From contig JAILKC010000162.1 in assembly GCA_024694055.1 (NCBI GenBank), positions 1 through 41,088 on the forward strand: a stretch of 41,088 bases of DNA, given 5' to 3'. The stretch is from Lachnospiraceae bacterium. GTDB taxonomy: Bacteria > Bacillota > Clostridia > Lachnospirales > Lachnospiraceae. Below are positions 1 to 7,948 of this stretch, piece after piece; the first letter of the stretch is position 1; the number at the start of each line of letters is the position of its first letter. The position numbers were made by a program, and so were the translations under genes. The notes under the pieces were generated by a model. The model ran no database searches, had not been told where the DNA came from, and saw only the letters and a list, made by a program, of their open reading frames with translations.

Positions 1-256
1 CATCATTCCCATTATCAGACTTAATGAGATACTTGGTTGCAATTCCACCAAGAATGCGGATGATGATCTGGTAGTAGTTATTGTCAGAAAGGGCGACAAG
101 CAGGCAGGTCTTGTTATCGATGAACTTACAGGTCAGCAGGAGATAGTTATCAAGTCACTTGGTAAGTATATCCAGAAAAGCAAGATTATCAGCGGTGCTA
201 CAATCCTCGGTAATGGTGAGGTGGCTCTTATCGTTGATCCTAATGCGCTTATATAA
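1..256 (+). CDS. cheA: Chemotaxis histidine kinase CheA, C-terminal end (partial)
   Basis: The reading frame is open from base 2 to the TAA at 254-256, about 84 residues. It ends with the C-terminal part of a CheW-like P5 domain (start IIPIIRLNEIL, then VVIVRKGDKQAGLVIDEL, and the typical ending GNGEVALIVDP). P5 couples CheA to CheW and the receptors. The kinase core lies upstream of the window. The next gene is cheW, 15 bases downstream, as in Firmicute fla/che operons. Only the end is visible, but domain plus context make CheA much more likely than a CheV. Confidence 0.9.
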   Translation, partial: IIPIIRLNEILGCNSTKNADDDLVVVIVRKGDKQAGLVIDELTGQQEIVIKSLGKYIQKSKIISGATILGNGEVALIVDPNALI

Positions 257-271
257 TGGAGGGATGATAAC

Positions 272-736
272 ATGGAAGAACTTAAGGTGTTTTCAGAGGC
301 AGTTCAATACATAAAGATAGAGATGGGTACCGAACTGTTTGGTATAGACATTAGCTATGTCGACAATATAGTCAGACCTCAGCATGTCACCAGAGTACCT
401 AATGTCGCTTCATACATCAAGGGTGTCATCAATATCCGAGGCGAGATCATCCCTATCATGAGTCTCAGACTCAAGATGAACCTTGAAGAGGTTGAAGAGG
501 ATAAGAATACCCGATTCATCATCGTCAAGATGGAGAAGTACGGCAAGATCGGTCTTATAGTAGATGCGGTCAAGGAAGTTGTTACTCTCGAAGAGAATCA
601 GATAGAAAGAGTAAAGGTTGATACTTCCGATGAAGTTTCGCACTTTGTATCGGGCGTGGGTAAAGTGGACGGAGTGCTTGTATCGTTGCTTGACCTTGAT
701 ATGGTTGTTATGGAGAAGACGGCAAAGGAGGAGTAG
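272..736 (+). CDS. cheW: Chemotaxis adaptor protein CheW
   Basis: This 154-residue protein is a single CheW domain, the scaffold that links chemoreceptors to CheA. Family-typical stretches are visible: FGIDISYVDNIVRP near residue 23, VPNVASYIKGVINIRGEIIPI near 42-62, and the ending VSGVGKVDGVLVSLLDLD. Length fits the family. The ATG follows a GGAGGG site 7 bases upstream. It lies between cheA and cheC, and cheC starts 4 bases after its stop, with the cheC ribosome site inside the end of cheW, so the two are probably translationally coupled. Confidence 0.95.
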   Translation: MEELKVFSEAVQYIKIEMGTELFGIDISYVDNIVRPQHVTRVPNVASYIKGVINIRGEIIPIMSLRLKMNLEEVEEDKNTRFIIVKMEKYGKIGLIVDAVKEVVTLEENQIERVKVDTSDEVSHFVSGVGKVDGVLVSLLDLDMVVMEKTAKEE

Positions 737-739
737 CGT

Positions 740-1354
740 ATGAGTGATTTGACACTTGACAGCATTTCAACGCAATACTTCGATGTTCTTAAAGAATTAG
801 GCAATATTGGGGCGGGTAATGCTACAACCGCCCTTGCTGCACTGTTACAGTGCAAGGTGGATATGAAGGTTCCTCAGGTTTTGACATTGGATTTTAAAGA
901 TGTCGGAGCCCTGTTAGGCGGAGAGGAACAGATCATGGCAGGTGCATATCTGGGTGTGGAAGGTGATGTCACCGGAAGCATACTGTTCCTTGTTAAAAAA
1001 GAGATTGCGATGCATTTGGTCAAGAAGCTTATGGGTGACATGGCTTCTGATGATTTTGGTGAGATGGAGAGATCTGCATTCAAGGAGATATCGAACATCA
1101 TCACAGGATCTTACCTCAATGCACTGGCCACTATGACCAATCTCACCATATATCCGTCTATTCCGGATCTTGCCATTGACATGGCCGGCGCTATCCTAAG
1201 CGTTCCCGCCATCGAATTTGGTATCATGGGTGATAAGATACTGCTCATTCAGTCACAGATCACGGATGATATTGATATAGACGGCTTCTTTATCATGATC
1301 CCTGATATGGAATCATATGAGAAGATTTTGTCGGCACTTGGAATATTAAGCTAG
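740..1354 (+). CDS. cheC: CheY-P phosphatase CheC
   Basis: CheC dephosphorylates CheY-P, and in B. subtilis and Thermotoga it works with CheD. The 204-residue protein has both copies of the phosphatase signature [D/S]-x3-E-x2-N-x22-P: D15, E19, N22, P45, and S112, E116, N119, P142. All key residues are intact, so both sites should be competent. The ATG is preceded by AAGGAGG that overlaps the end of cheW. cheD follows 22 bases downstream. The length matches B. subtilis CheC. Confidence 0.95.
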   Translation: MSDLTLDSISTQYFDVLKELGNIGAGNATTALAALLQCKVDMKVPQVLTLDFKDVGALLGGEEQIMAGAYLGVEGDVTGSILFLVKKEIAMHLVKKLMGDMASDDFGEMERSAFKEISNIITGSYLNALATMTNLTIYPSIPDLAIDMAGAILSVPAIEFGIMGDKILLIQSQITDDIDIDGFFIMIPDMESYEKILSALGILS

Positions 1355-1376
1355 ATTACATGGACGAGGAATAATA

Positions 1377-1856
1377 ATGGAAGTTAAGGTAGGCATGGCA
1401 GATTTAAACGTCTGCGCTAGCCCGGATAGTATCATCACATTGGGACTCGGTTCCTGCGTAGGTGCGGTACTTTATGACCCCACCACCAAGATCTGTGGAA
1501 TGGTTCATGTCATGTTGCCTGACAGCACTACCATAGGTGCGGGCAATAATCGGGCCAAATTTGCCGATACAGGATTAGATGAACTTCTCAAGGAAGTGAT
1601 CAAAAAAGGGGCAAAAAAAGAGAGACTTGTCGCCAAGATCGCAGGCGGCGCGCAGATGTTCTCGGTTAATAAATCATCTCCGATGCTCCGTGTCGGAGAG
1701 CGTAATGTAGAAGCTGTCAAGAAGAAGCTTAAGGAACTTGGCATCAGACTGATAGCAGAGGATACGGGTGATAGCTATGGACGTACGGTCATATTCTATC
1801 CCGAGACGGGTGAATATCTGATCAGAGCCATAGGCAAGGATCCCAAAACCATATGA
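1377..1856 (+). CDS. cheD: Chemoreceptor glutamine deamidase CheD
   Basis: CheD deamidates receptor glutamines and binds CheC. The 159-residue protein keeps the papain-like catalytic set at the positions I recall for Thermotoga CheD: T21, C27 (in GLGSCVGAVLYD) and H44 (in GMVHVMLPDS). The stop codon overlaps the next ATG in an ATGA arrangement (1853-1856). Pairing with cheC directly upstream supports the CheC-CheD adaptation module of Firmicutes. Confidence 0.95.
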   Translation: MEVKVGMADLNVCASPDSIITLGLGSCVGAVLYDPTTKICGMVHVMLPDSTTIGAGNNRAKFADTGLDELLKEVIKKGAKKERLVAKIAGGAQMFSVNKSSPMLRVGERNVEAVKKKLKELGIRLIAEDTGDSYGRTVIFYPETGEYLIRAIGKDPKTI

Positions 1857-2227
1857 GTACCAAGATGAAGCTTCTTCCGGCTCTTATCACACTGATTGCC
1901 GGAGCCTTTACAAGTGTGGTCACCTATATACTTCATTATGATACGGGCAAATCTCTGTGGATATTGCTCATAGTACTGCTTGTGTTCTATATCCTGGGCA
2001 CGGTACTTCAGAAGGTGGTATATAAGTTCGAACTGCAGAATGAGATGGAAGAGGCTAAGAGGCTAGAGGAAGAAGGCAAGGTAGTGGAAAAAGACGCCGT
2101 CGCGGGAGAAGGCGAGCAGACAGGCGATGCTACGGAAGAAGCAGACGGAGAGGTCTATCCCGAAGAGCAGCCCTATGAAGAACAGGAGTCCATGGAAGAA
2201 GAAGGATCTGACGACGGGGCTTATTAA
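1853..2227 (+). CDS. Small two-helix membrane protein of the fla/che operon
   Basis: A 124-residue protein of unknown function. It has two predicted membrane helices near residues 8-27 and 34-53, a short basic/aromatic turn (QKVVYKFE), and a long acidic tail rich in Glu from about residue 62 to the end. It overlaps cheD by four bases (ATGA), so it is almost certainly co-translated with it, and fliA follows 34 bases downstream. A small hydrophobic protein between cheD and the sigma factor gene fits a flagellar or receptor accessory role, but no family was recognised. Confidence 0.75.
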   Translation: MSTKMKLLPALITLIAGAFTSVVTYILHYDTGKSLWILLIVLLVFYILGTVLQKVVYKFELQNEMEEAKRLEEEGKVVEKDAVAGEGEQTGDATEEADGEVYPEEQPYEEQESMEEEGSDDGAY

Positions 2228-2261
2228 GTACGGAATACATACACTTTTGTGGGGTTAGGGT

Positions 2262-3032
2262 ATGGATGAAGTTGCAAGAGCTAATCTGTGGAAGGATTAT
2301 GCCAGATTAGGAACAGCGGATCTGAGAGAAAAACTCATATTGGAATATGCACCGCTTGTCAAGGTGGTTGCAGGACGCTTAAGCATGTATCTCGGATACA
2401 ATGTTGAGTATGACGATCTTGTAGGATATGGTATATTCGGCCTTATAGATGCCATAGACAAGTATGACCATACCAAGCAGAATAAGTTTGAGACTTATGC
2501 ATCTTTACGTATCAGAGGAGAGATCCTTGATCAGATACGTAAGATGGACTGGATCCCCCGCACAGTCAGGCAGAAACAGAAGCAGATAGATGCCGCTATG
2601 AAGGAATTTGAGGCCGAACACGGGAGACAGGCTACGGATGAAGAACTTGCGACGGCACTCGGAATATCATCGGATGAATTCATTGATTGGCAGACACAGC
2701 TCAATGTCACCAATGTGATATCTCTCAATGAGTTTATGGAATCGGGCAGTGACGTTCCCAACGGAAGGGGAGGGTCGTCTCATTATATGCAGCCCGACGA
2801 GGCATATGAAGAAGAAGAACTTAAACAGGTACTCGCACAATCTCTTGAGATATTGACGGAAAAAGAGAGACGCGTGATCGAATTATACTACTACGAAGAG
2901 CTTACACTTAAAGAGATAGCGCTTGTACTTGAAGTGTCTGAGTCGAGGGTATCGCAGCTGCACACCAAAGCGTTGTCACGCATGAAGACCAAGATGGGCA
3001 AATATATGGGTATTTTGGCGGACAATGTCTGA
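2262..3032 (+). CDS. fliA: Flagellar RNA polymerase sigma-28 factor FliA/SigD
   Basis: This 256-residue sigma factor directs transcription of late flagellar and chemotaxis genes. Region 2 is clear (DDLVGYGIFGLIDAIDKYD, then FETYASLRIRGEILDQIRKMDW near 75-95), with region 3 (DEELATALGIS) and region 4 (LTEKERRVIELYYYEELTLKEIA, then VSESRVSQLHTKAL). Length and order match B. subtilis SigD, which also follows cheD. The ribosome site before the ATG is weak (GGGGTTAGGG). No anti-sigma FlgM gene is in the window. Confidence 0.95.
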   Translation: MDEVARANLWKDYARLGTADLREKLILEYAPLVKVVAGRLSMYLGYNVEYDDLVGYGIFGLIDAIDKYDHTKQNKFETYASLRIRGEILDQIRKMDWIPRTVRQKQKQIDAAMKEFEAEHGRQATDEELATALGISSDEFIDWQTQLNVTNVISLNEFMESGSDVPNGRGGSSHYMQPDEAYEEEELKQVLAQSLEILTEKERRVIELYYYEELTLKEIALVLEVSESRVSQLHTKALSRMKTKMGKYMGILADNV

Positions 3033-3063
3033 TACTTATAAGCATTATGGGGAGTAAGCGGAT

Positions 3064-4653
3064 ATGGATGCAAGTTTTCAGTTGATATGTGGCGACAAAG
3101 AGACCAAGTTGAAGCTCATACCGGCTACGGATGGGGGCGCACCCATTGATGTAGGCGTTTTAGTAGATTATCTTAATGTTTCAAAAGTCGAATTCTTAGT
3201 GCCTGAAGTAAGTAAAGCGGTAGCGGAACTTGCTGAGGAGACCACCATCACACTCAATAAGAATAAGACGCCGGCGGTCAGTGAACATCTGGTTCTGAAC
3301 CTGGAAGAAGACAATATGGTCTGCACGGGTCATTTTTTGCCGCCGTCAGATAAGGGCGCACTTGTCAACAGATCCGACATATTGGCGGCTCTTAAGAATG
3401 CCGGAGTGGTATACGGCATCCTTGATGATGCCATTGACGCATATTTAAGAAACAGAGAATACTTTAAGGAAATAGAGTTTGCCAGGGGCAAGGAACCGGT
3501 CCAGGGAAAAGATGCCGAGGTTGAGTATTTTTTCAATACCGATCTTAAGGCAAGGCCGACTCTTAAAGAGGATGGAAGCGTAGACTTCTTTAATCTCAAT
3601 ATCATTAATCACTGTACGGACGGAGAACTGCTTGCGAGACTTCACAGGGAAGTTCCGGGAGTGTACGGAAGTGATGTATTGGGCGGACGTATCAAACCCA
3701 TGGATGTACACCGCAAGGTATTAAGGTTTGGGCGTAATATTCGTTTGTCCGAAGATAAGAATGAGATATTTGCTACATGTGACGGACATGTAAGCCTTGT
3801 GGAAGGCAGAGTGTTCGTGAGCAATGTCATGCAGGTGGAGAATGTGGACACGGCCACCGGCAATATCGAATACGAGGGTAATGTCCAGGTCAACGGCAAT
3901 GTGGCCACCAATTTTTCGGTCAAGGCAAGAGGTAATGTCGAGGTCAGAGGCGTGGTCGAAGGTGCCGAGATAGAAGCGGGAGGCAATATCACCATAGCCA
4001 GAGGCATGAACGGCATGAGCAGGGGCGTGCTCAAGGCGGGCGGTAATGTTATCGCACAGTTTATAGAGAATTCATCGGTGGAGGCCGGAGGTTATGTGGA
4101 AGCCGGTTCCATCATGCACAGCCAGGTGCTTGCCGGAACGGAGGTTCACGTAGGCGGTAAGAGAGGCTTTATATCAGGCGGAAAAGTAGCAGCGACTACA
4201 CTTGTGGAAGCCAAGATACTCGGATCCGATATGGGTACGGATACAGTGGTCGAGATAGGTATCAGCCCTACGACCAAGCGACGTCACAAAGAACTTGAAG
4301 AACTGATCGATAACAATAATAAGACTCTTGCAAGGGCGATCCCGATACTTGAGGCTGCAAGAGATAAGTACCAGACCGGCAAGGAATTATCTCCCGAACA
4401 GATAGACAATATCAAGGGTCTTGCTGCGGTAGTAAGAGAAAAGAAGAAAGAACAGCACGACTGTTATGAAGAACTAGAGACGATCACCGCTTTGCTTGCG
4501 GATGAAAAGAAGTCATCCGTGGTAGTACGTGATACGGTATATCCCGGTGTCAAAGTTGCGATCTCGGACGTATCCAAGATCATCAAGGAACCGGTGCAGT
4601 ATTGCAGATTTGTCAAGGAAAGAGGAGATGTCAAGATCGTCGGAATGAATTGA
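3064..4653 (+). CDS. FapA family protein (DUF342)
   Basis: A 529-residue cytoplasmic protein of the FapA/DUF342 family, found in flagellar operons of clostridia and vibrios; FapA has been linked to flagellar assembly and polar targeting. The N-terminal domain is followed from about residue 250 by a right-handed beta-helix-like array of short Gly-Asn/Gly-Gly repeats (GNVQVNGNV, GNVEVRGVVEG, AGGNITIARG, AGGNVIAQF, AGGYVEAGS). A charged coiled coil follows (about 415-485), then a short C-terminal domain ending VKIVGMN. The start has GGGGAG upstream. It sits between fliA and a small unknown gene. Confidence 0.85.
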   Translation: MDASFQLICGDKETKLKLIPATDGGAPIDVGVLVDYLNVSKVEFLVPEVSKAVAELAEETTITLNKNKTPAVSEHLVLNLEEDNMVCTGHFLPPSDKGALVNRSDILAALKNAGVVYGILDDAIDAYLRNREYFKEIEFARGKEPVQGKDAEVEYFFNTDLKARPTLKEDGSVDFFNLNIINHCTDGELLARLHREVPGVYGSDVLGGRIKPMDVHRKVLRFGRNIRLSEDKNEIFATCDGHVSLVEGRVFVSNVMQVENVDTATGNIEYEGNVQVNGNVATNFSVKARGNVEVRGVVEGAEIEAGGNITIARGMNGMSRGVLKAGGNVIAQFIENSSVEAGGYVEAGSIMHSQVLAGTEVHVGGKRGFISGGKVAATTLVEAKILGSDMGTDTVVEIGISPTTKRRHKELEELIDNNNKTLARAIPILEAARDKYQTGKELSPEQIDNIKGLAAVVREKKKEQHDCYEELETITALLADEKKSSVVVRDTVYPGVKVAISDVSKIIKEPVQYCRFVKERGDVKIVGMN

Positions 4654-4669
4654 CGGATCTTGGATTTTA

Positions 4670-4685
4670 AAGGCGCATGCGCCTT
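4670..4685. repeat. 16-bp perfect palindrome between fapA-like gene and next gene
   Basis: The bases AAGGCGCATGCGCCTT read the same on both strands and lie 17 bases after the stop of the FapA-type gene and 16 bases before the next true start. In RNA they would form a short GC-rich stem with a tight loop. No T-run follows, so this is not a standard terminator; it could be an mRNA processing or stabilising element. Confidence 0.6.
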
Positions 4686-4700
4686 AAGCGGAGGCAGGAT

Positions 4701-5015
4701 ATGGCTATAGGTATTGTAGAACTTAACAGTGCCATGACCGGCATCAATGATTTCAATAATTTCAGACATAATGAAGTGGCTAAGGCAGGTGTGGATCAGG
4801 TCAATTTTCAGCAGCAGTTCGATCAGGAACTGGATATGCAACTTCATGATGTCAATGAAGCGGAAGATACCAACAACCGTCAGAAGAGATTCGACAGCAG
4901 GGATAAGGGAAGCAACGAATATTCCGGTGACGGCGGTAAAAAACGCAAGGATAAAAGAGACAATCCCGATGGAAGGGTGATACCCAAGTATACGGGATTC
5001 GATCTAAAGATATAA
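4701..5015 (+). CDS. Conserved-looking unknown protein in flagellar operon
   Basis: A 104-residue hydrophilic protein without recognised family. ATG 4701 is preferred to the in-frame ATG at 4677, which lies in the palindrome and has no ribosome site; 4701 has CGGAGG eight bases upstream. The N-terminal third (MAIGIVELNSAMTGINDFNN) looks folded. The middle is Gln/Asn/Asp-rich, and residues about 60-90 are Lys/Arg/Gly/Asp-rich and probably disordered. The end IPKYTGFDLKI is short and hydrophobic. No signal peptide or membrane helix. Its operon position implies a link to motility. Confidence 0.7.
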   Translation: MAIGIVELNSAMTGINDFNNFRHNEVAKAGVDQVNFQQQFDQELDMQLHDVNEAEDTNNRQKRFDSRDKGSNEYSGDGGKKRKDKRDNPDGRVIPKYTGFDLKI

Positions 5016-5039
5016 AGAAAACGAGGATCAGAACACAAC

Positions 5040-5894
5040 ATGATTACGGTAGCTGAGATAATAATCCTAATAGTCGGAGCGATACTTTTTACGGTGAGCT
5101 TCATTATACCCGATAAGAGATCGGGACTGTCGGTGGATGCTGACGGATATGTGGACGAAGATGCCATAAGAGAGGTAGTGGACGACGAGCTTAAGAAGGC
5201 CAAAGAGAGTATCGAAGAAGCGACCAAACTCAGTATAAGCGACAGCAAGGATAAGCTTGAGCGATATATGGACAGGCTTACCAATGAGAAGATGATGGCG
5301 GTGGGAGAGTATTCGGATACCGTCATGGAGCAGATACATAAGGATCATGAGGAGGCGGTATTCCTCTATGACATGATAGACAATAAGCACAGCCAGGTGA
5401 AGAATACGGCTGCAGAGTTGGGACAGCTTGAAAAAGACGTAAGAAGACTGTCTGAGAGTGTCAAGACCAAGGGCGATGCTTCGGATAACAAGCAGGCCGA
5501 AGCTGTGGCAGCACCGAAGGCGCATGCATCCGGCAAACGTAACGAGAGTAAGCCTGTCGAAGAGAAGAAGGACAAAAAAACAGAGGTATTTGACGCTGAC
5601 TTTTCAGCTCTTTCACCGGATAAGGTAAGTGTATCCGAGCCGGATATACCTGAGGTTAAGACTGTGGCACCTGCAGATGAACTGGGGGCTGAGGTCTTGG
5701 ATGCCAAGGATGCACCGGGGCCCATGGCCGGAGACAGCGTAGAGCTTTTGTTTGATTCGGACAGCAACAGCATGAATAATAACGGCAGAATTCTGTCACT
5801 CCATAAGGCGGGTAAATCCAATATGGCCATAGCCAAGGAGCTCGGCCTCGGAGTAGGAGAGGTCAAATTGGTGATAGACCTCTTTAAGAATTAG
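5040..5894 (+). CDS. SwrB/DUF6115-like membrane-anchored protein with C-terminal HTH-like segment
   Basis: A 284-residue protein with one N-terminal membrane helix (about residues 3-22), a charged, probably coiled-coil region (about 40-140), a variable acidic linker (about 145-240) and a compact C-terminal segment that looks like a helix-turn-helix (ILSLHKAGKSNMAIAKELGL, then GVGEVKLVIDLFKN). This layout and the position after fliA and before rpsB resemble B. subtilis SwrB, which follows sigD and promotes flagellar export-apparatus activation. The SwrB/DUF6115 link is inference from architecture and synteny; sequence identity could not be measured. Confidence 0.65.
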   Translation: MITVAEIIILIVGAILFTVSFIIPDKRSGLSVDADGYVDEDAIREVVDDELKKAKESIEEATKLSISDSKDKLERYMDRLTNEKMMAVGEYSDTVMEQIHKDHEEAVFLYDMIDNKHSQVKNTAAELGQLEKDVRRLSESVKTKGDASDNKQAEAVAAPKAHASGKRNESKPVEEKKDKKTEVFDADFSALSPDKVSVSEPDIPEVKTVAPADELGAEVLDAKDAPGPMAGDSVELLFDSDSNSMNNNGRILSLHKAGKSNMAIAKELGLGVGEVKLVIDLFKN

Positions 5895-5914
5895 GAAGTG
5901 GCAGGAGGAAGATC

Positions 5915-6556
5915 GTGAAGCTTAAGTTTTACCTGCGAGGAATAGGAATAGGAATAATAGTGGCGGTAGCCATATGTATATGTGCGGGTCTAAGGACATC
6001 GGAAAAGACCATGAGCGATGATGAGGTCATAAAAAGAGCCAAAGAACTCGGAATGACTCAGTCATCGGTGCTTACGGAGACAGAACCCGCGGATGAAGTC
6101 GCTGAGATCATAAATGATGAGACTGAACCGGCACCTGCACAGGATATAGTTAATGCACAGGATGAGGCAACTTTGGATGAGACACCGGCTACAGATGAAC
6201 AGGTCGCAGAGGAGTCCGAAGAAGTGACACCTGAGGCCACACCGGAACCGACGGAGGAACCTACACCGGAACCGACAGAAGAACCCATTGCGGAGCCCAC
6301 AGCCGAAGCTGTGACTGAACCGGAAGAGACCACTGAAGAGAGCGGTGACTATGTGATCATCTCGGTGGAGAAGGGCAACGGTTCGGATACGGTAGCAAGA
6401 AAACTTGAATCCGCCGGACTTATAGACAATGCATCGGAGTATGATAAGTGGCTGATGCAGAATGGATACGACAGGATCATATCAGCGGGGGCACATAAGA
6501 TCCCCAAGGGAGCGGGCAAGGAAGAAATAGCCAAGATCATTTGCAACAGGAAATAA
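5915..6556 (+). CDS. Membrane-anchored protein with MltG/YceG-type LysM-like domain, no catalytic domain
   Basis: 213 residues starting at GTG 5915, supported by AGGAGG eight bases upstream. There is a membrane anchor at about residues 8-27, then a Glu/Pro/Thr-rich spacer (about 45-145, with EPTEEPTPEPTEEP repeats) likely crossing the cell wall. The C-terminal domain of about 68 residues resembles the LysM-like N-terminal part of MltG (VEKGNGSDTVARKLESAGLI, ending IPKGAGKEEIAKII). The transglycosylase domain with its catalytic Glu is absent, so it may bind peptidoglycan or a partner rather than cut glycan. Its position in a flagellar operon suggests a wall-related role at the flagellum. Confidence 0.65.
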   Translation: MKLKFYLRGIGIGIIVAVAICICAGLRTSEKTMSDDEVIKRAKELGMTQSSVLTETEPADEVAEIINDETEPAPAQDIVNAQDEATLDETPATDEQVAEESEEVTPEATPEPTEEPTPEPTEEPIAEPTAEAVTEPEETTEESGDYVIISVEKGNGSDTVARKLESAGLIDNASEYDKWLMQNGYDRIISAGAHKIPKGAGKEEIAKIICNRK

Positions 6557-6593
6557 GTTATGGCACCTACAAATTGTGACAGGGAGGTATAAG

Positions 6594-7490
6594 ATGTTTG
6601 ATCGATTGTTTGCGGATTATCTCGTGAAGACAGGCAGGTTGAATTGCGATCAGTTGGATCGGATATATCAGGATCAGCAGAAAAAGTATGTCAGACTCGG
6701 CGTTATAGCCGTATCGGAAAAGCTTATGACCGTGGAAGAAGTAGAGGAGGTCAATCAGCTTCAGGCTCTGTATGATAAGAGATTCGGTGATATAGCCGTA
6801 TCCGAGGGTTATCTTAATGAAGAACAGGTGAGCAGACTGCTTGCACTTCAGGGCAATCCGTTCCTTACATTCATGCAGGCTGCGATCGATTCCGACATAA
6901 TTGGAGCGGGAGAATTCGATGATCTGCTGAAGGAGTTCCAGAAAGAGAACAACTTCACTCTGATGAATATTGAAGAGATGAAGAGTTGCCAGGTAGACCG
7001 GATAGTTCCGATATTTGTATACAAGGAGCCCGAACTTGTAAAAAAACTGTGTGGCGTAATGATCCGTACAGTTTCAAGACTTATAGACAACCATGTGTTT
7101 ATCAGAAAACCCTATGTGGAGAAGAGCGTGGACTTTGAGGCTCTTGCCAGACAGGAGCTTAACGGTGATCACCACATTTTGACAGCCATAGCAGGTGATG
7201 CGGATGATGGCATGATGAAAGTGGCGGTCGCCTTTGCGGGAGCTGAGAATGTATCTGACAGAGATGACAGTCTTGATGCTCTTTGCGAACTCATCAACTG
7301 CGTCAACGGACTTTTGGCTACCGAGGCCAGCAACGATGACGTGGATGTGGATATGGATGCACCGATGGCAGAAGGCAATAAGGGTAAGGTACGGGGAGAA
7401 AATGTGTTGGTGCTTCCTTTTGTGGCATGTGGCAGAGAATTCAAGATGCTCATCACTTATGATGAGGATTACGAAGTCGTAGTGGGATAA
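6594..7490 (+). CDS. CheX-like protein with N-terminal MshEN-like (c-di-GMP-binding type) repeats
   Basis: 298 residues from ATG 6594; GGGAGG at 6582-6587 decides this start over GTG 6576. The N-terminus has tandem 24-residue units: degenerate 5-28, good 34-57 (R34 L35 G36 ... Q57) and good 63-86 (R63 F64 G65 ... G72 ... Q86), each separated by 5 residues, with a weak fourth at about 92-116. This matches the MshEN pattern RLG-x-hydrophobic-G-x6-L-x-Q, whose two copies bind c-di-GMP. The C-terminal half is CheC/CheX-like with D-x3-E-x2-N (in DALCELINCVNG) and a Pro 22 residues after the Asn. cheY follows 14 bases downstream, so CheY-P is the likely substrate. The fusion is inferred by eye. Confidence 0.7.
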   Translation: MFDRLFADYLVKTGRLNCDQLDRIYQDQQKKYVRLGVIAVSEKLMTVEEVEEVNQLQALYDKRFGDIAVSEGYLNEEQVSRLLALQGNPFLTFMQAAIDSDIIGAGEFDDLLKEFQKENNFTLMNIEEMKSCQVDRIVPIFVYKEPELVKKLCGVMIRTVSRLIDNHVFIRKPYVEKSVDFEALARQELNGDHHILTAIAGDADDGMMKVAVAFAGAENVSDRDDSLDALCELINCVNGLLATEASNDDVDVDMDAPMAEGNKGKVRGENVLVLPFVACGREFKMLITYDEDYEVVVG

Positions 7491-7504
7491 TTCGGGAGGT
7501 TTGT

Positions 7505-7876
7505 ATGGCAAAGATAATGGTGGTAGATGATTCAAAGATCATGCGTAAGATCCTTACGGGAACACTTACGGACGCGGGGCATGAGGTGATAAAGGATGCA
7601 GCCAACGGCAAAGATGCTTTGGATGCTTTGGAGACTATGGAGATCAAGCCTGATCTGATCACGTTGGATATAACGATGCCTGTTATGGACGGCATAGAGG
7701 CGCTTAAGAACATTCGCGAGAAGTATCCCGATGTAAAAGTAGTGATGGTGAGTGCCGCAGGACAGAAGAGCAAGGTGCTTGAAGCGCTTAAGGCAGGGGC
7801 ACTTGACTTCTTACAGAAGCCTTTTGAAAAGGAAGACGTGGTTGCTGTCATAGGCAAATTCGTAAATAACGCATAA
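7505..7876 (+). CDS. cheY: CheY-type response regulator
   Basis: A 123-residue stand-alone receiver domain. Visible are the acidic pair D8/D9 (MVVDDSK), the phospho-acceptor D55 (LITLDITMPVMDG), the switch residue S83 (VMVSAAGQ) and K105 (FLQKPF). No output domain, so it most likely acts as the CheY that binds the flagellar switch. It has GGGAGG upstream, lies at the end of the fla/che operon, and directly follows a CheX-like gene, so their products are likely partners. A different phospho-relay role cannot be excluded. Confidence 0.9.
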   Translation: MAKIMVVDDSKIMRKILTGTLTDAGHEVIKDAANGKDALDALETMEIKPDLITLDITMPVMDGIEALKNIREKYPDVKVVMVSAAGQKSKVLEALKAGALDFLQKPFEKEDVVAVIGKFVNNA

Positions 7877-7902
7877 ATATCGATATTTTTGATATATTTT
7901 AC

Positions 7903-7931
7903 TTGTTAAGTCGCATTCTCCGTGCTATAAT
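7903..7931 (+). promoter_or_regulatory. Sigma-A promoter upstream of rpsB
   Basis: TTGTTA (7903-7908), a 17-base spacer and consensus TATAAT (7926-7931). Transcription would start near 7938, only about 10 bases before a terminator-like hairpin, which suggests attenuation of rpsB-tsf. Confidence 0.75.
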
Positions 7932-7948
7932 GTGTGAGTTGCGGCGAT

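Noticed and set aside
6160-6345. Glu/Pro/Thr repeats as a DNA repeat element
   Set aside because: They are coding triplets of the wall-spanning spacer of one protein, not a mobile or regulatory repeat.
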